Source of the DNA: MVRE01 sp015660965
GTDB taxonomy: Archaea; Halobacteriota; Methanomicrobia; Methanomicrobiales; Methanospirillaceae
Direction of reading: 5' to 3'
Assembly: GCA_050015095.1 (NCBI GenBank)
Contig: JBEKCC010000004.1
Location: forward strand, 124,001-188,000
Length of the DNA: 64,000 nt
The notes under the pieces are model-generated. The model had not been told where the DNA came from, did no database searches, and worked only from the letters and a program-made list of their open reading frames with translations. Within the stretch, counting starts at the first letter, position 1; each line of letters opens with the position of its first letter. Positions 24,502 to 33,594 of this stretch are shown piece after piece. The position numbers were made by a program, and so were the translations under genes.

Positions 24502-25929
24502 TTACGATTCAGTTTTAAATGATTCGAGGTTTACCTGGTATGTACCAATTACATAATCAATTTCGGGTTTATTTCCTTGTTCTCCATCAATAGGTAATGG
24601 ATAACACCCAGTTAAGCACCCGGTGCAGAGCTGGTCTTGCTTGATTCCAATCGCTTCTACCAAGGCTTGGAGTGAAATATGGTGTAACGAACTTGCTGTT
24701 ATACTTCGTTTAACTTGTTCTTCCACTTTATCGCTTGCTATTAACTCCTCGCGGGTTGGCATGTCTACACCAAGATAGCAAGGTGCCTTGATTTGAGGAG
24801 AGCCAATCCTGACATGAACCTCACGAGCACCTGCTTCTCGAAGCATATCAATAATACGTTTTGACGTTGTACCTCGCACTATACTATCGTCAACAAGAAC
24901 AATAGATTTGTCCTTGAGATGTGCCGGGATTGGGTTGAGCTTGATACGAACTGCCTTTTCACGCAGTTTCTGTGACGTCATTATGAATGTACGACCTATG
25001 TACCTGTTTTTCAACAGGCTCTCAACATACGGAATGTTTGATTTTCTGGCATAACCAATTGCATATGCGGTTCCGGAGTCTGGTATGGGGGAAACTACAT
25101 CCGCAGCGATAGGATCTTCATCAAATAATTTCCCACCGATTGTAGAACGGACATCATAAACAAGAACACCATCGATAACTGAATCTGCACGTGCAAAATA
25201 GATATATTCAAAAATACAGTGAGCACGTGAAGAAGCCACTGCAATTTGGGTACAACGGATTCCTTCGTTATCGATCCTGACGAGTTCTCCGGGTTTTATA
25301 TCGCGAATAAACTTTCCGTTTAGCGCATCTATAGCTACACTTTCTGATGCGACCACGTATCCTTGTTCAATTTTTCCAATGCAAAACGGTTTAATGCCAA
25401 GTGGGTCACGGAATGCATAAATGATTCCATCAATCATCATGACAACCGAGTATGAACCATGTAATCGACGCATGCAGAGATGAACTGCATCTTCAACGCA
25501 GCCAGATTCGCTAATCGCGTCAATTAAGATACGAGCGATGACTTCCGTATCAGTTGTTGTTGTGAAGATTTGCCCTGATTGTTCGAACTCGGATCGTAGT
25601 TCGCGAGTATTGATAAGGTTACCATTATGTGCTAGGGAAAATGAGTGATCCTTAAACTGGAAATTGAGAGGTTGGATGTTTTCAGGGAGGTTAGAACCGG
25701 TTGTTGGGTATCGCACATGCCCAACACCACTCATGCCTTTTAAACTTGCAAGAGTGGCGGGAGAGAAAACATCGGCGACGAGACCTTGTCCTTTAGATTT
25801 ATAAAGAGTGGACCCATCATAAGTGGAAATACCTGCGCTCTCCTGCCCCCGGTGTTGGAGCGCATACATAGCATAATAGAGCTGGATGGACACACCGCCA
25901 GCATCCACGATGCCAACGATTCCACACAT
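24502..25929 (-). CDS. purF: amidophosphoribosyltransferase
   Basis: The 475-residue enzyme catalyses the first committed step of purine synthesis, PRPP plus glutamine to phosphoribosylamine. The N-terminus MCGIVGIVD exposes Cys2 as glutaminase nucleophile without a long propeptide. The phosphoribosyltransferase domain has the PRPP loop IVLVDDSIVRGTTS. Cysteines in the C-terminal part (CTGCLTGCYP) could ligate the Fe-S cluster seen in some PurF enzymes. It is the third gene of an lsm-L37e-purF cluster, an arrangement common in Euryarchaeota, with a nine-base gap from the L37e gene. Confidence 0.96.
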   Translation of the reverse strand: MCGIVGIVDAGGVSIQLYYAMYALQHRGQESAGISTYDGSTLYKSKGQGLVADVFSPATLASLKGMSGVGHVRYPTTGSNLPENIQPLNFQFKDHSFSLAHNGNLINTRELRSEFEQSGQIFTTTTDTEVIARILIDAISESGCVEDAVHLCMRRLHGSYSVVMMIDGIIYAFRDPLGIKPFCIGKIEQGYVVASESVAIDALNGKFIRDIKPGELVRIDNEGIRCTQIAVASSRAHCIFEYIYFARADSVIDGVLVYDVRSTIGGKLFDEDPIAADVVSPIPDSGTAYAIGYARKSNIPYVESLLKNRYIGRTFIMTSQKLREKAVRIKLNPIPAHLKDKSIVLVDDSIVRGTTSKRIIDMLREAGAREVHVRIGSPQIKAPCYLGVDMPTREELIASDKVEEQVKRSITASSLHHISLQALVEAIGIKQDQLCTGCLTGCYPLPIDGEQGNKPEIDYVIGTYQVNLESFKTES

Positions 25930-25938
25930 GGTAAAACT

Positions 25939-26121
25939 CTAATGCGTTGGGACCTTTGGTCGTTTGTTGATCCACTTGTAACTACGTAGCTTGGTGCTTC
26001 TACCAAACCCGCAGGCAGAACAGACTTTCTTCTGTGCGTGATACGATATTCGACCACATCGCCGGCATGCGACATGAGTCTTCTTGTTCATTTTGCCCAT
26101 CGAGGGCGTACCCTTTGACAT
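25939..26121 (-). CDS. rpl37e: 50S ribosomal protein L37e
   Basis: The 60-residue protein starts with the signature MSKGTPSMGK and has a zinc finger CRRCG...CSACGFG, followed by the basic KLRSYKWINK tail. This is the archaeal/eukaryotic large-subunit protein eL37. It lies 16 bases after the Sm-like gene and nine before purF. Confidence 0.96.
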   Translation of the reverse strand: MSKGTPSMGKMNKKTHVACRRCGRISYHAQKKVCSACGFGRSTKLRSYKWINKRPKVPTH

Positions 26122-26137
26122 CGCTTTTCACCTCATA

Positions 26138-26365
26138 TTACTCGATGGATGGCGAGATGTAGATAACGTTATCTCCACGGACGATAAGCGTGCCGACCTT
26201 CTGAACCTGTCCGTTCTCCATTTCCTCTGCCTTATCAAGAACCAGATTCATGTGGACATCATAGCCCTGGAGAACCCCACGGATTTCTCTTCCACCCTTC
26301 AATGATACGAGGACGGGTTGGCGGTTCAACACTTGATCCAAAATATCCAACGGTCGTTTAGTCAT
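26138..26365 (-). CDS. lsm: Sm-like (LSm) RNA-binding protein
   Basis: The 75-residue protein has Sm motif 1 (VLVSLKGGREIRGVLQGYDVHMNLVLDKAEE) and Sm motif 2 (LIVRGDNVIYISP). It forms heptameric rings that bind U-rich RNA. It heads the lsm-L37e-purF unit. A TATA-like element on the minus strand (CATTTTAAG near 26396-26404) is a possible promoter. Confidence 0.95.
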   Translation of the reverse strand: MTKRPLDILDQVLNRQPVLVSLKGGREIRGVLQGYDVHMNLVLDKAEEMENGQVQKVGTLIVRGDNVIYISPSIE

Positions 26366-26545
26366 ACAAATACTCTGATACCATCGCTCTGGAGTACTTA
26401 AAATGCGTAAGCAGGATACTTAAACATACCGTAGAAGATAATATTTTAACAGGTTTTCAAGAGAGGATGACCAAAATTAAAATTATCAAAATGTGTCATT
26501 GCAATAAACTATTTGTTGAAATAATAGACATTTACTCACCGTATT

Positions 26546-27046
26546 ATGAAAAAATTCATAGTGAAGAAACGGCATTCAATACGAAAAGGTCAAATTGCTG
26601 ATGTTTTTAAAAGGTTAAGAGATCAAATTGGAGACGGAGCATCCCTTTTTACATCAGATATAATTGAGATTCTTGAAACGAGTAATAATGATCTTACATT
26701 CTATCTCATTGGAAAAAAACCTCTACTTATGGAGTACGGAAATTGGGTATTTCCGACATTAAAAGGAGCTATTGATCGCCCGTTCCCGCAACGGCGGATT
26801 GCCGTGGATTCGGGTGCAATTCCCTATGTCGTGAATGGTGCGGATGTGATGCGGCCGGGAATAACAAACTTTACTCCTGATATTCAAACACTAGCGCCAG
26901 TTCAAGTGGTCGATGACAGATATGGAAAGCCACTTGCGATAGGTATCGCTTTGTTGGACTCGCAGAAAATCAGGGAGAGCACTACTGGAAAAATGTGCAA
27001 GACAGTCCATTTCGTTGGGGATGAAATCTGGAACTTAGAATTTTAA
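26546..27046 (+). CDS. PUA-domain RNA-binding protein (MCT-1/Tma20-like)
   Basis: The 166-residue protein has an N-terminal domain (KKFIVKKRHSIRKGQIADVF) and a C-terminal PUA domain with IAVDSGAIPYVVNGADVMRPGI and QVVDDRYGKPLAIGIAL. This architecture matches archaeal relatives of eukaryotic MCT-1/Tma20, which act in translation initiation or ribosome recycling. It is a single gene on the plus strand after the divergent lsm unit. Confidence 0.85.
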   Translation: MKKFIVKKRHSIRKGQIADVFKRLRDQIGDGASLFTSDIIEILETSNNDLTFYLIGKKPLLMEYGNWVFPTLKGAIDRPFPQRRIAVDSGAIPYVVNGADVMRPGITNFTPDIQTLAPVQVVDDRYGKPLAIGIALLDSQKIRESTTGKMCKTVHFVGDEIWNLEF

Positions 27047-27089
27047 AGCGGTTATATGCTCTAATCCCACTTTTTCGTGCGCATAAACA

Positions 27090-27097
27090 TTTATAAA
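27090..27097 (+). promoter_or_regulatory. TATA box upstream of sepF
   Basis: TTTATAAA in the context CATTTATAAACGG lies about 60 bases before the sepF ATG. It is the best promoter candidate for the sepF-zpr1 pair. Confidence 0.5.
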
Positions 27098-27155
27098 CGG
27101 TTTCCGTCAACAAAGGATAGATACTATTAAATAAAATTCTATATACAGTTTTGTT

Positions 27156-27521
27156 ATGGTTAAAATTATAGATACGCTCCTTGGAAGAGGTTCCGGAAGT
27201 AGTGACGACGATTACATGGACTTAGATCTTACAAACTACGAAGAGCACGGTGGCTCTCCTGCTCTTTTAATCAAAATAGCGACCATCGCTGACCTCAAAG
27301 ATACTCCTCGAGTTAAAGATGAGGTATATAATGGAAATGTTGTTATAGTCGATATTTCTCGACTCAAGATGGATAAGGTCACATACGAACGAGTATTAAA
27401 AGACTTAAAAGAGGTTGCAAAAGATGTCAATGGGGACATCATTGGGCTAGGCGACCAAAGGTATGTTGTTTTGACGCCAATGTCCGTTAAAATCTCCCGC
27501 GACAAGATTGGCGGAGCCTGA
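27156..27521 (+). CDS. sepF: cell division protein SepF
   Basis: This 121-residue DUF552/SepF-family protein has a short acidic linker (about 10-30) and then the compact alpha-beta domain with RLKMDKVTYERVLKDLKEVAKDVNGDIIGLGDQRYVVLTP. Archaeal SepF anchors FtsZ filaments to the membrane at the division site. The N-terminus MVKIIDTLLGR is the probable amphipathic membrane-targeting helix. zpr1 starts four bases after the stop, so the two are likely co-transcribed. Confidence 0.92.
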   Translation: MVKIIDTLLGRGSGSSDDDYMDLDLTNYEEHGGSPALLIKIATIADLKDTPRVKDEVYNGNVVIVDISRLKMDKVTYERVLKDLKEVAKDVNGDIIGLGDQRYVVLTPMSVKISRDKIGGA

Positions 27522-27524
27522 AGA

Positions 27525-28055
27525 GTGCGCACCGTCATTCGGGGTCCATGTCCGTCCTGTTCGAATGAAATAGAACATATATATCAAACCGAAGATATCC
27601 CCTATTTTTCTGAACTTCTCATTATCAGTGCCCAATGTCCCACTTGTGGGTACCGATATGTTGATACTCAAATTCTCAAATCAGCCGAACCCTGTTGTCA
27701 TGAATTTTCTATAACTACGAGTGAGGATCTCAATGTCCGAGTCGTGCGGAGTATGAGTGGGACAATTAAGATACCTGAATTTGGTGTACAAATTGATCCG
27801 GGTCCGGCATGCGAAGGATTTGTTACAAATATTGAGGGGGTTTTGGATCGAATTGAAAATGTAGTGAAGGCAGCTCTGCTTTGGACGGAAAAGGAAGAGA
27901 ATAAGAACGCTCAAGTGCTATTGGAGCGGATTGACCAAGCTCGCAAGGGTAACGTTCTATTTTCACTGATTATTGAAGATCCTTCAGGAAATAGCGCAAT
28001 AATTTCAGAAAAAGCACAGAAAAAACCCTTGGATATTAGCATGGAAGATTGTTAG
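27525..28055 (+). CDS. zpr1: ZPR1-type zinc finger protein
   Basis: The 176-residue protein has the zinc finger CPSC...CPTCGYR (residues 9-47) and the ZPR1 core (ITTSEDLNVRVVRSMSGTIKIPEFGVQIDPGPACEGFVTNIEGVLDRIE). Eukaryotic ZPR1 binds eEF1A as a folding chaperone; archaeal members have a single module like this one. The start codon is GTG (27525-27527), read as Met, only four bases from sepF. It is convergent with purM, overlapping its 3' end by four bases. Confidence 0.9.
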   Translation: MRTVIRGPCPSCSNEIEHIYQTEDIPYFSELLIISAQCPTCGYRYVDTQILKSAEPCCHEFSITTSEDLNVRVVRSMSGTIKIPEFGVQIDPGPACEGFVTNIEGVLDRIENVVKAALLWTEKEENKNAQVLLERIDQARKGNVLFSLIIEDPSGNSAIISEKAQKKPLDISMEDC

Positions 28056-29044
28056 GTAATTTCGAAATTTTCTAGCCAGACACCTGACTTTGTTGTGATT
28101 TTTCCCACAACTTTTGCACCTTTTACTGCTTTGAGAATATATGCAACGCTCGTTTTCGGCACAATGTATGAGTATCCCATTCCCATATTAAACGTGCGGT
28201 ACATCTCATTTGTATCAATACCTCCTACCTTCTGAATCCAAGTAAATATTTCCGGTGGTTTGATCGGATCGGTGAAATGAAATCCAAATGAGCAAAGGCG
28301 TTTGAAATTTAAAAGTCCACCACCTGTAATATGGCACATACCTTGTACTTTGCAACGCCGATTCACCTTCAAACATTCACTATAAATTCGTGTGGGAGTA
28401 AGGAGTTCTCTTCCAAGAGTTCGACCGTTCGAAAGCTTAGTCTCATAATCTGCATATTCTTCAACAACATTGCGTGCTAGGGTCAGTCCATTTGAATGGA
28501 TGCCACTTGATGGGACACCTATTATTATATCGCCGGGTTTGATTTTCTCACCAGTAACGACACAATCTTTCTTCTGAATCCCAAGACAGGTGCCGGCAAG
28601 ATCAAGTCCATTCACAAGACCTTTGAGTGTCGCCGTTTCGCCACCAACGATGTCAATGTTCGCTTGTCGTGCCCCCTCATTAAGACCAATCCCTATTTGC
28701 GACATTTTTTCTACTGACAGTTGATCTGTGGCAATATAATCAACAAAAGCGACCGGTTCGAGATTCATGACATAAAGATCGTTTACATTCATCGCGATAC
28801 AATCTATGCCAACACTTGTCCAATCTTGCATCTGATCAGCAACCAACATTTTTGTTCCTACACCATCGGTGGCAAGAGCAAATACATGATCACCGAATCC
28901 AATTAGACCTGCAAAGTGCCCGACATCCCCTAGCATCGCTGGCAATCCTTTACGGCGGAATGAGAGATTATTGATTAGCGATTTGATCGCTGTAGCTTCA
29001 AGATCAATATCCACTCCTGCTTGACGATAGGAGTGGCTACGCAT
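28052..29044 (-). CDS. purM: phosphoribosylformylglycinamidine cyclo-ligase
   Basis: The 330-residue AIR synthase performs step five of purine synthesis, ATP-dependent ring closure of FGAM. It shows DVGHFAGLIGFGDHVFALATDGVGTKMLVA, DCIAMNVNDLYVMNLEPVAFVDYIA and the GGETATLKG glycine-rich block. Its start overlaps the end of lysC by eight bases (29037-29044), which suggests one transcription unit with aspartate kinase. Confidence 0.96.
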   Translation of the reverse strand: MRSHSYRQAGVDIDLEATAIKSLINNLSFRRKGLPAMLGDVGHFAGLIGFGDHVFALATDGVGTKMLVADQMQDWTSVGIDCIAMNVNDLYVMNLEPVAFVDYIATDQLSVEKMSQIGIGLNEGARQANIDIVGGETATLKGLVNGLDLAGTCLGIQKKDCVVTGEKIKPGDIIIGVPSSGIHSNGLTLARNVVEEYADYETKLSNGRTLGRELLTPTRIYSECLKVNRRCKVQGMCHITGGGLLNFKRLCSFGFHFTDPIKPPEIFTWIQKVGGIDTNEMYRTFNMGMGYSYIVPKTSVAYILKAVKGAKVVGKITTKSGVWLENFEIT

Positions 29045-30437
29045 CTATTGCCTCCGAGAGACAGAATTCGTCATGGAGCACACGGACAGCTCTGGGTCCG
29101 TCCTCCTGCCGGACCACAAACGATATGTTTGCCTCACATGAACCTTGAGAGATTATCATCACATTGATACCGGCCTTTCCAAGTGCAGTAAAAATTCGTC
29201 CCCCCGTACCAGGAGCTCCTACCATACCAGATCCAACAACGGCAACCGCACATACATTGCGATTCTGGATGACCTCCCTTACAATTCCCTGTGATAAGAG
29301 TGGTGAAAGAGCCTGTGAAGCAATATCGAGATGTGCCTCATCTACGATAAGCGAGATGTTCGCTTCAGATGATCCCTGTGAGATCATCATAACATTTACT
29401 TCGCGATCTGCTAATGCCGAGAAAATTGCCTTTGCGACACCAGGACGACCAATCATTTGGGCGCCGTTGATGTTTATCGCAGCAACCTTTTCTATATAAG
29501 TAAGTGCTTTAACAACGCGGTGATCTGGACGTTGATGCCGAACAATGACTGTCCCAGGATGTGTAGGGTTGAAGGTGTTTTTAACCCGAACAAGTATGTT
29601 CTTGCGCATCGCTGGTTCTATCGAACGTGGATGCATTACTTTGGCACCAAAGTATGAAAGTTCCATCACTTCAAGGTATGAGAGTTCTGGGATTACTCGT
29701 GCATTATTGATTACGCGGGGATCTGAGGTCATAATGCCATCAACATCAGTCCAAATCCAGATCTCATTTGCATCAATGCCAGCCCCTATTATCGATGCTG
29801 AGTAGTCTGAACCACTCCTTCCGAGTGTAGTAACAATTCCATCTTGTGTGCACCCCATGAATCCCATGATGACCGGAATAGATTTCTTTAAAATAGGTCG
29901 AATACGGCGCTGGATTCGTTCATCACAGTCTGGAAGTGCTGTGGATTCACCATGTTGAGTTGATGTAACAATACCGGCCTCACAACCATCTAAAACAACT
30001 GATGGAATACCCCGCTGTTCAAGTGCAGCAGCTACAATTGGAGCGAGAAGTCGTTCACCATATGAGATAATATAATCCTTTGATCGGGGTGTTAGTTCGC
30101 GTAGATTGTGAACCGCGTGAAGGATGTTGTGGAGATCCTGTAATCGTTCTTCGATTATTGGTCCAACTTCATGTATAAAACCTGGTGCAGCCTCTTCAAG
30201 TGTGGACATATGCCGGGTTTGTAAGGATTTGATTAAAGGTTCAATATCAGAAGCGTCCTTGCTAGATGGAAGTCTAGCAGAAATATCAATAAGCTGGTCA
30301 GTAACTCCCCGCTGTGCGGACACGACAACCGCAAGTTCGTCTCCCTTTTTATGATGCTGTTCTAAAATATCGACAACACTACCAATACACTTTGAATCGG
30401 CAACAGAAGTCCCGCCAAATTTCATTAAAATTCTCAT
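29037..30437 (-). CDS. lysC: aspartate kinase
   Basis: The 466-residue enzyme phosphorylates aspartate, the entry step to Lys, Thr and Met synthesis. The N-terminal MKFGGTSVAD kinase motif and the GRSGSDYSASIIG block are intact. Two ACT domains at the C-terminus (AININGAQMIGRPGVAKAIFSAL and VAVVGSGMVGAPGTGGRIFTAL) imply allosteric feedback. The start at 30437 is chosen because MRILMKFGGTS begins the domain; an ATG 12 bases further in is also possible. The tfrA gene is divergent, with about 60 bases between starts. Confidence 0.94.
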   Translation of the reverse strand: MRILMKFGGTSVADSKCIGSVVDILEQHHKKGDELAVVVSAQRGVTDQLIDISARLPSSKDASDIEPLIKSLQTRHMSTLEEAAPGFIHEVGPIIEERLQDLHNILHAVHNLRELTPRSKDYIISYGERLLAPIVAAALEQRGIPSVVLDGCEAGIVTSTQHGESTALPDCDERIQRRIRPILKKSIPVIMGFMGCTQDGIVTTLGRSGSDYSASIIGAGIDANEIWIWTDVDGIMTSDPRVINNARVIPELSYLEVMELSYFGAKVMHPRSIEPAMRKNILVRVKNTFNPTHPGTVIVRHQRPDHRVVKALTYIEKVAAININGAQMIGRPGVAKAIFSALADREVNVMMISQGSSEANISLIVDEAHLDIASQALSPLLSQGIVREVIQNRNVCAVAVVGSGMVGAPGTGGRIFTALGKAGINVMIISQGSCEANISFVVRQEDGPRAVRVLHDEFCLSEAIDA

Positions 30438-30498
30438 GGCTAATTCACTCGTGCTTTGCCACTTATTTATGATACTATACACCCCACAGAATAATAAG

Positions 30499-32124
30499 AT
30501 GCATGCAGATGATAGTTTGGATTACCATGTGCTTGTGATCGGTAGCGGCGGTGCAGGAGTTAGGGCTGCAATCGAGGCATCAGCTTATGGTGATGTGATT
30601 CTTGTTTCAAAGACGATTTTAGGCAAGGGCGGATGCACCCCGATGGCGGAAGGGGGGTACAATGCTGTACTACGTGAACAGGATTCCTGTGGAATACATT
30701 TCGAGGATACAATGAAAGGTGGGGCGTACCTTAACGACACTGAACTTGTTAGAATTCTCGTTGCCGAATCTCCTCAACGTATGGATGACCTTATTCGATG
30801 GGGGGCTGTCTTTGATTTTACAGAGGCAAATGAGGTTGCCCAACGTCCATTTGGCGGACAAAGGTTCCCTAGAACATGCTACGCAGGTGACAGGACAGGT
30901 CATGAAATAATGACCACACTCTTAGAACGATTAGAGAGTCTTTCTGTCGATACATTGGCAGAGACTACCGTCATTGATCTCTTAAAAGAGGGTGATCGTG
31001 TGATTGGTGCTCTGGCGTTCGATGATAGTGGTGAAGTTGTACTTATCAAAGCGGATTCAACAATCCTTGCCACTGGTGGTGGAACAAGGGTCTTTGACAT
31101 CTCAACAAACTCGGCAAGCGGAACTGGTGATGGTTTTGCCAGTGGGTATAGGGCTGGAGCTGAGCTGATTGATATGGAAATGATCCAATTCCATCCGACT
31201 GGCGCAGTTTATCCCACTGATGCACGTGGACGGCTAGTCACCGAAGCTGTGCGGGGAGAGGGGGGGATCCTTACAAATACTCTGGGTGAACGATTCATGA
31301 AGCAATACGACCCTGAAAGAATGGAACTATCTACACGTGATGTTGTGGCAAGGGCAATCGCCACCGAAATTCTAAACGGACGAGGTACAGAGAATGGTGG
31401 AATATACCTTGATGTAACCCATTTGCCACGCAAACAGATTGAAACCCAACTCCCTGTAATGTTAGAACAGTTCCTTAAATTCGGTGTTGATATAAGAAAA
31501 GAACCGATGGAGGTTGGACCAACTGCGCATCATGTAATGGGTGGGCTTCGAATTTCACCTTGGTGTCAAACGACACTTCTAGGACTCTTTGCCTGCGGTG
31601 AAGTTGCAGGTGGTGTTCATGGTGCAAACCGGCTTGGAGGAAATGCTCTTGCTGATACACAGGTATTCGGAAAACGTGCCGGAGAAGCTGCAGGCAGATC
31701 AGAAAAACGAATCAAGAAGATCGATTCAAAACAGATTAAAATTCAGGAGGAACGATTTTCGCGTTTTTACGATGGAAAAGTTAACCCACCTATCATTACA
31801 AAACAGCTTCAGAAGGCAATGTGGGATGGAGCTGGAATCTTTCGTAACGCAACGGATCTCCAAGCAACACTCGCAAAAGTCATGCAACTTTCAGAGTCAA
31901 ATCTGAGAGCAATTTCACAGCGCAACCTGTTAGAATGCTGTACGGTTCAGAACATGTGCCTTACAGCGTCCCTGATTTGTAAAAGTGCCTTGTTACGCCC
32001 AGAATCACGAGGTGCTCATGTACGTACAGATGTCTGTCTGTCACATGACGCCCAGCACTCGCCATTCTCCCACACATACGTTTCACGTAATCGGCAAGGA
32101 ATCGAACGGACGGCATTTGTATGA
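30499..32124 (+). CDS. tfrA: CoM/CoB-dependent fumarate reductase subunit A
   Basis: This 541-residue flavoprotein resembles fumarate reductase/succinate dehydrogenase subunit A. The FAD loop GSGGAG is at residues 15-20, with GGCTPMAEGGYNA nearby, substrate-site stretches IQFHPTG and GPTAHHVMGG, and the ANRLGGNALADTQVFGKRAG block. With TfrB it oxidises coenzyme M and coenzyme B thiols to the heterodisulfide while reducing fumarate to succinate, feeding the incomplete reductive TCA pathway of methanogens. The start at 30499 is chosen from the domain; the frame extends to 30436. It overlaps tfrB by four bases. Confidence 0.92.
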   Translation: MHADDSLDYHVLVIGSGGAGVRAAIEASAYGDVILVSKTILGKGGCTPMAEGGYNAVLREQDSCGIHFEDTMKGGAYLNDTELVRILVAESPQRMDDLIRWGAVFDFTEANEVAQRPFGGQRFPRTCYAGDRTGHEIMTTLLERLESLSVDTLAETTVIDLLKEGDRVIGALAFDDSGEVVLIKADSTILATGGGTRVFDISTNSASGTGDGFASGYRAGAELIDMEMIQFHPTGAVYPTDARGRLVTEAVRGEGGILTNTLGERFMKQYDPERMELSTRDVVARAIATEILNGRGTENGGIYLDVTHLPRKQIETQLPVMLEQFLKFGVDIRKEPMEVGPTAHHVMGGLRISPWCQTTLLGLFACGEVAGGVHGANRLGGNALADTQVFGKRAGEAAGRSEKRIKKIDSKQIKIQEERFSRFYDGKVNPPIITKQLQKAMWDGAGIFRNATDLQATLAKVMQLSESNLRAISQRNLLECCTVQNMCLTASLICKSALLRPESRGAHVRTDVCLSHDAQHSPFSHTYVSRNRQGIERTAFV

Positions 32125-33569
32125 AAACGCTTACTGTGAGCGTATATAGATTCGACCCAATAATCGATAATAGTGGGCGACTTGAATCTTATTCCGTTGA
32201 AGTGAACGATGGTGCTCGTATCCTTCACGTTCTACATAATATCCACGATTATATCGACCCGACCCTGTCGTATCGATATTGCTGCGGTTCTGGACAATGT
32301 GGAAGCTGTGCAGTTAGAGTAAACGGTGAACCTGTGCTCGCTTGCATGGAAGAGGCACAGGACAACATGGTAATCGAGCCTTTGAAACTTGCTGTAACAA
32401 AAGATCTTGTTGTCGATTTGACAGAAAATCTCGGTGCGATTGCTTCTCTAATCCCAAAAGCCGAGTTTGTGATGCCAACAAAGGAGCAAATCGACAGGAT
32501 CAAACCACTTCGTAGCTGCATAGAATGTCTCTGCTGTGTATCCGTGTGTCCAGCCATGGACGTAACGAAATTTTTTGGTCCAATAGCGATGCGACAGGAG
32601 ATGCGGTTATCACTTGATCCAAGGGATGCGAATGATCGTGTAAGTGAAGCAGTAGAAGAGGGATTATTCACATGCACTTCCTGTCAAGCCTGCTGGAAAG
32701 TGTGTCCAAAGGATATTGAGATTCCAGGAAAAGCAATAGAGAAACTTCGAGCCCTAGCAAATAGAAAGGGGCTTACCCTACCAAGGCATCAAGAAGTAGC
32801 GGCTTTGATACAATCAACTGGCCGTAGTGTGACACGTTCCGAACCCACGTTTTTAGAACAAGTTGGGGATGTCATTGAACCTAACGGTCAAGTGAAAGGT
32901 ATAGTCGGTTTTTTTGTTGGATGTATGTATAATATGCGATTACCGAAAACGGCATTCGATGCAATTGAGGTCCTTAGACGCAACGGTATCCGTGTTGTGA
33001 TCCCAAAAGAGCAGGTTTGTTGCGGCTCCCCGCTTATTCGCACCGGGCAATTAGCGTTTCTTGATAGCCTTAAACGTAGAAATATCGATGCGTTCGTCAT
33101 CCGTGGGATTGATACTGTCATGACGATGTGTGCTGGATGCGGTTCGACTCTAAAAAACGATTACCGAACACCTTTTGTCTTAAAAGATATTTCAGAGATT
33201 CTTACAACATATGGGATAGAACCACCAGCTCGTCTTCCTATCAAAGCCACATACCACGACCCGTGTCACCTGCTTAGAGGACAGGGAATCCGAGATCAAC
33301 CTCGGTCGTTGGTCAAAATGGTAGTTGACCTTGTCGAGATGCCTTCAATTTGCTGTGGAAGCGGGGGAGGTGTTCGATCTGGGAATCCAGATGAGGCCGC
33401 AGCTCTAGGTAACCGGCGAGGTGAGGAAATTAAAAAAACAGGGGCCGATATTGTGATCTCGTCTTGCCCATTTTGTGAGTTCCATATTAGTGAGCATACA
33501 GATCGTCCTGTCAAGAATATAACAACAGTATTGTTGGAAGGGTATAAGGAAAAGGATAAAGTATCCTAA
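32121..33569 (+). CDS. tfrB: CoM/CoB-dependent fumarate reductase subunit B
   Basis: The 482-residue iron-sulfur subunit has an N-terminal 2Fe-2S ferredoxin fold with Cys55, Cys60, Cys63 and Cys75 (RYCCGSGQCGSC...C). Two 4Fe-4S binding motifs follow (CIECLCCVSVCP and CTSCQACWKVCP). The C-terminal half is HdrB-like, with CCG motifs (QVCCGSPL, MCAGCGSTLKN, CHLLRGQG, ICCGSGGGVR) that hold the heterodisulfide-type cluster. This fusion of SdhB-like and HdrB-like parts identifies TfrB. It ends in a T-rich terminator shared with the convergent thioredoxin reductase gene. Confidence 0.93.
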   Translation: MKTLTVSVYRFDPIIDNSGRLESYSVEVNDGARILHVLHNIHDYIDPTLSYRYCCGSGQCGSCAVRVNGEPVLACMEEAQDNMVIEPLKLAVTKDLVVDLTENLGAIASLIPKAEFVMPTKEQIDRIKPLRSCIECLCCVSVCPAMDVTKFFGPIAMRQEMRLSLDPRDANDRVSEAVEEGLFTCTSCQACWKVCPKDIEIPGKAIEKLRALANRKGLTLPRHQEVAALIQSTGRSVTRSEPTFLEQVGDVIEPNGQVKGIVGFFVGCMYNMRLPKTAFDAIEVLRRNGIRVVIPKEQVCCGSPLIRTGQLAFLDSLKRRNIDAFVIRGIDTVMTMCAGCGSTLKNDYRTPFVLKDISEILTTYGIEPPARLPIKATYHDPCHLLRGQGIRDQPRSLVKMVVDLVEMPSICCGSGGGVRSGNPDEAAALGNRRGEEIKKTGADIVISSCPFCEFHISEHTDRPVKNITTVLLEGYKEKDKVS

Positions 33570-33594
33570 TTTTTTTTATTTTAATTTTTTATTT
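33570..33594. terminator. T-rich terminator between convergent tfrB and thioredoxin reductase genes
   Basis: Runs of T (eight, four and six) start right after the tfrB stop and overlap the stop codon of the minus-strand reductase. This fits archaeal oligo-U termination of tfrB. Confidence 0.55.

Noticed and set aside
32249..32677. 142-codon minus-strand frame inside tfrB
   Set aside because: It lies fully opposite a gene with many conserved cysteine motifs and has no family resemblance.
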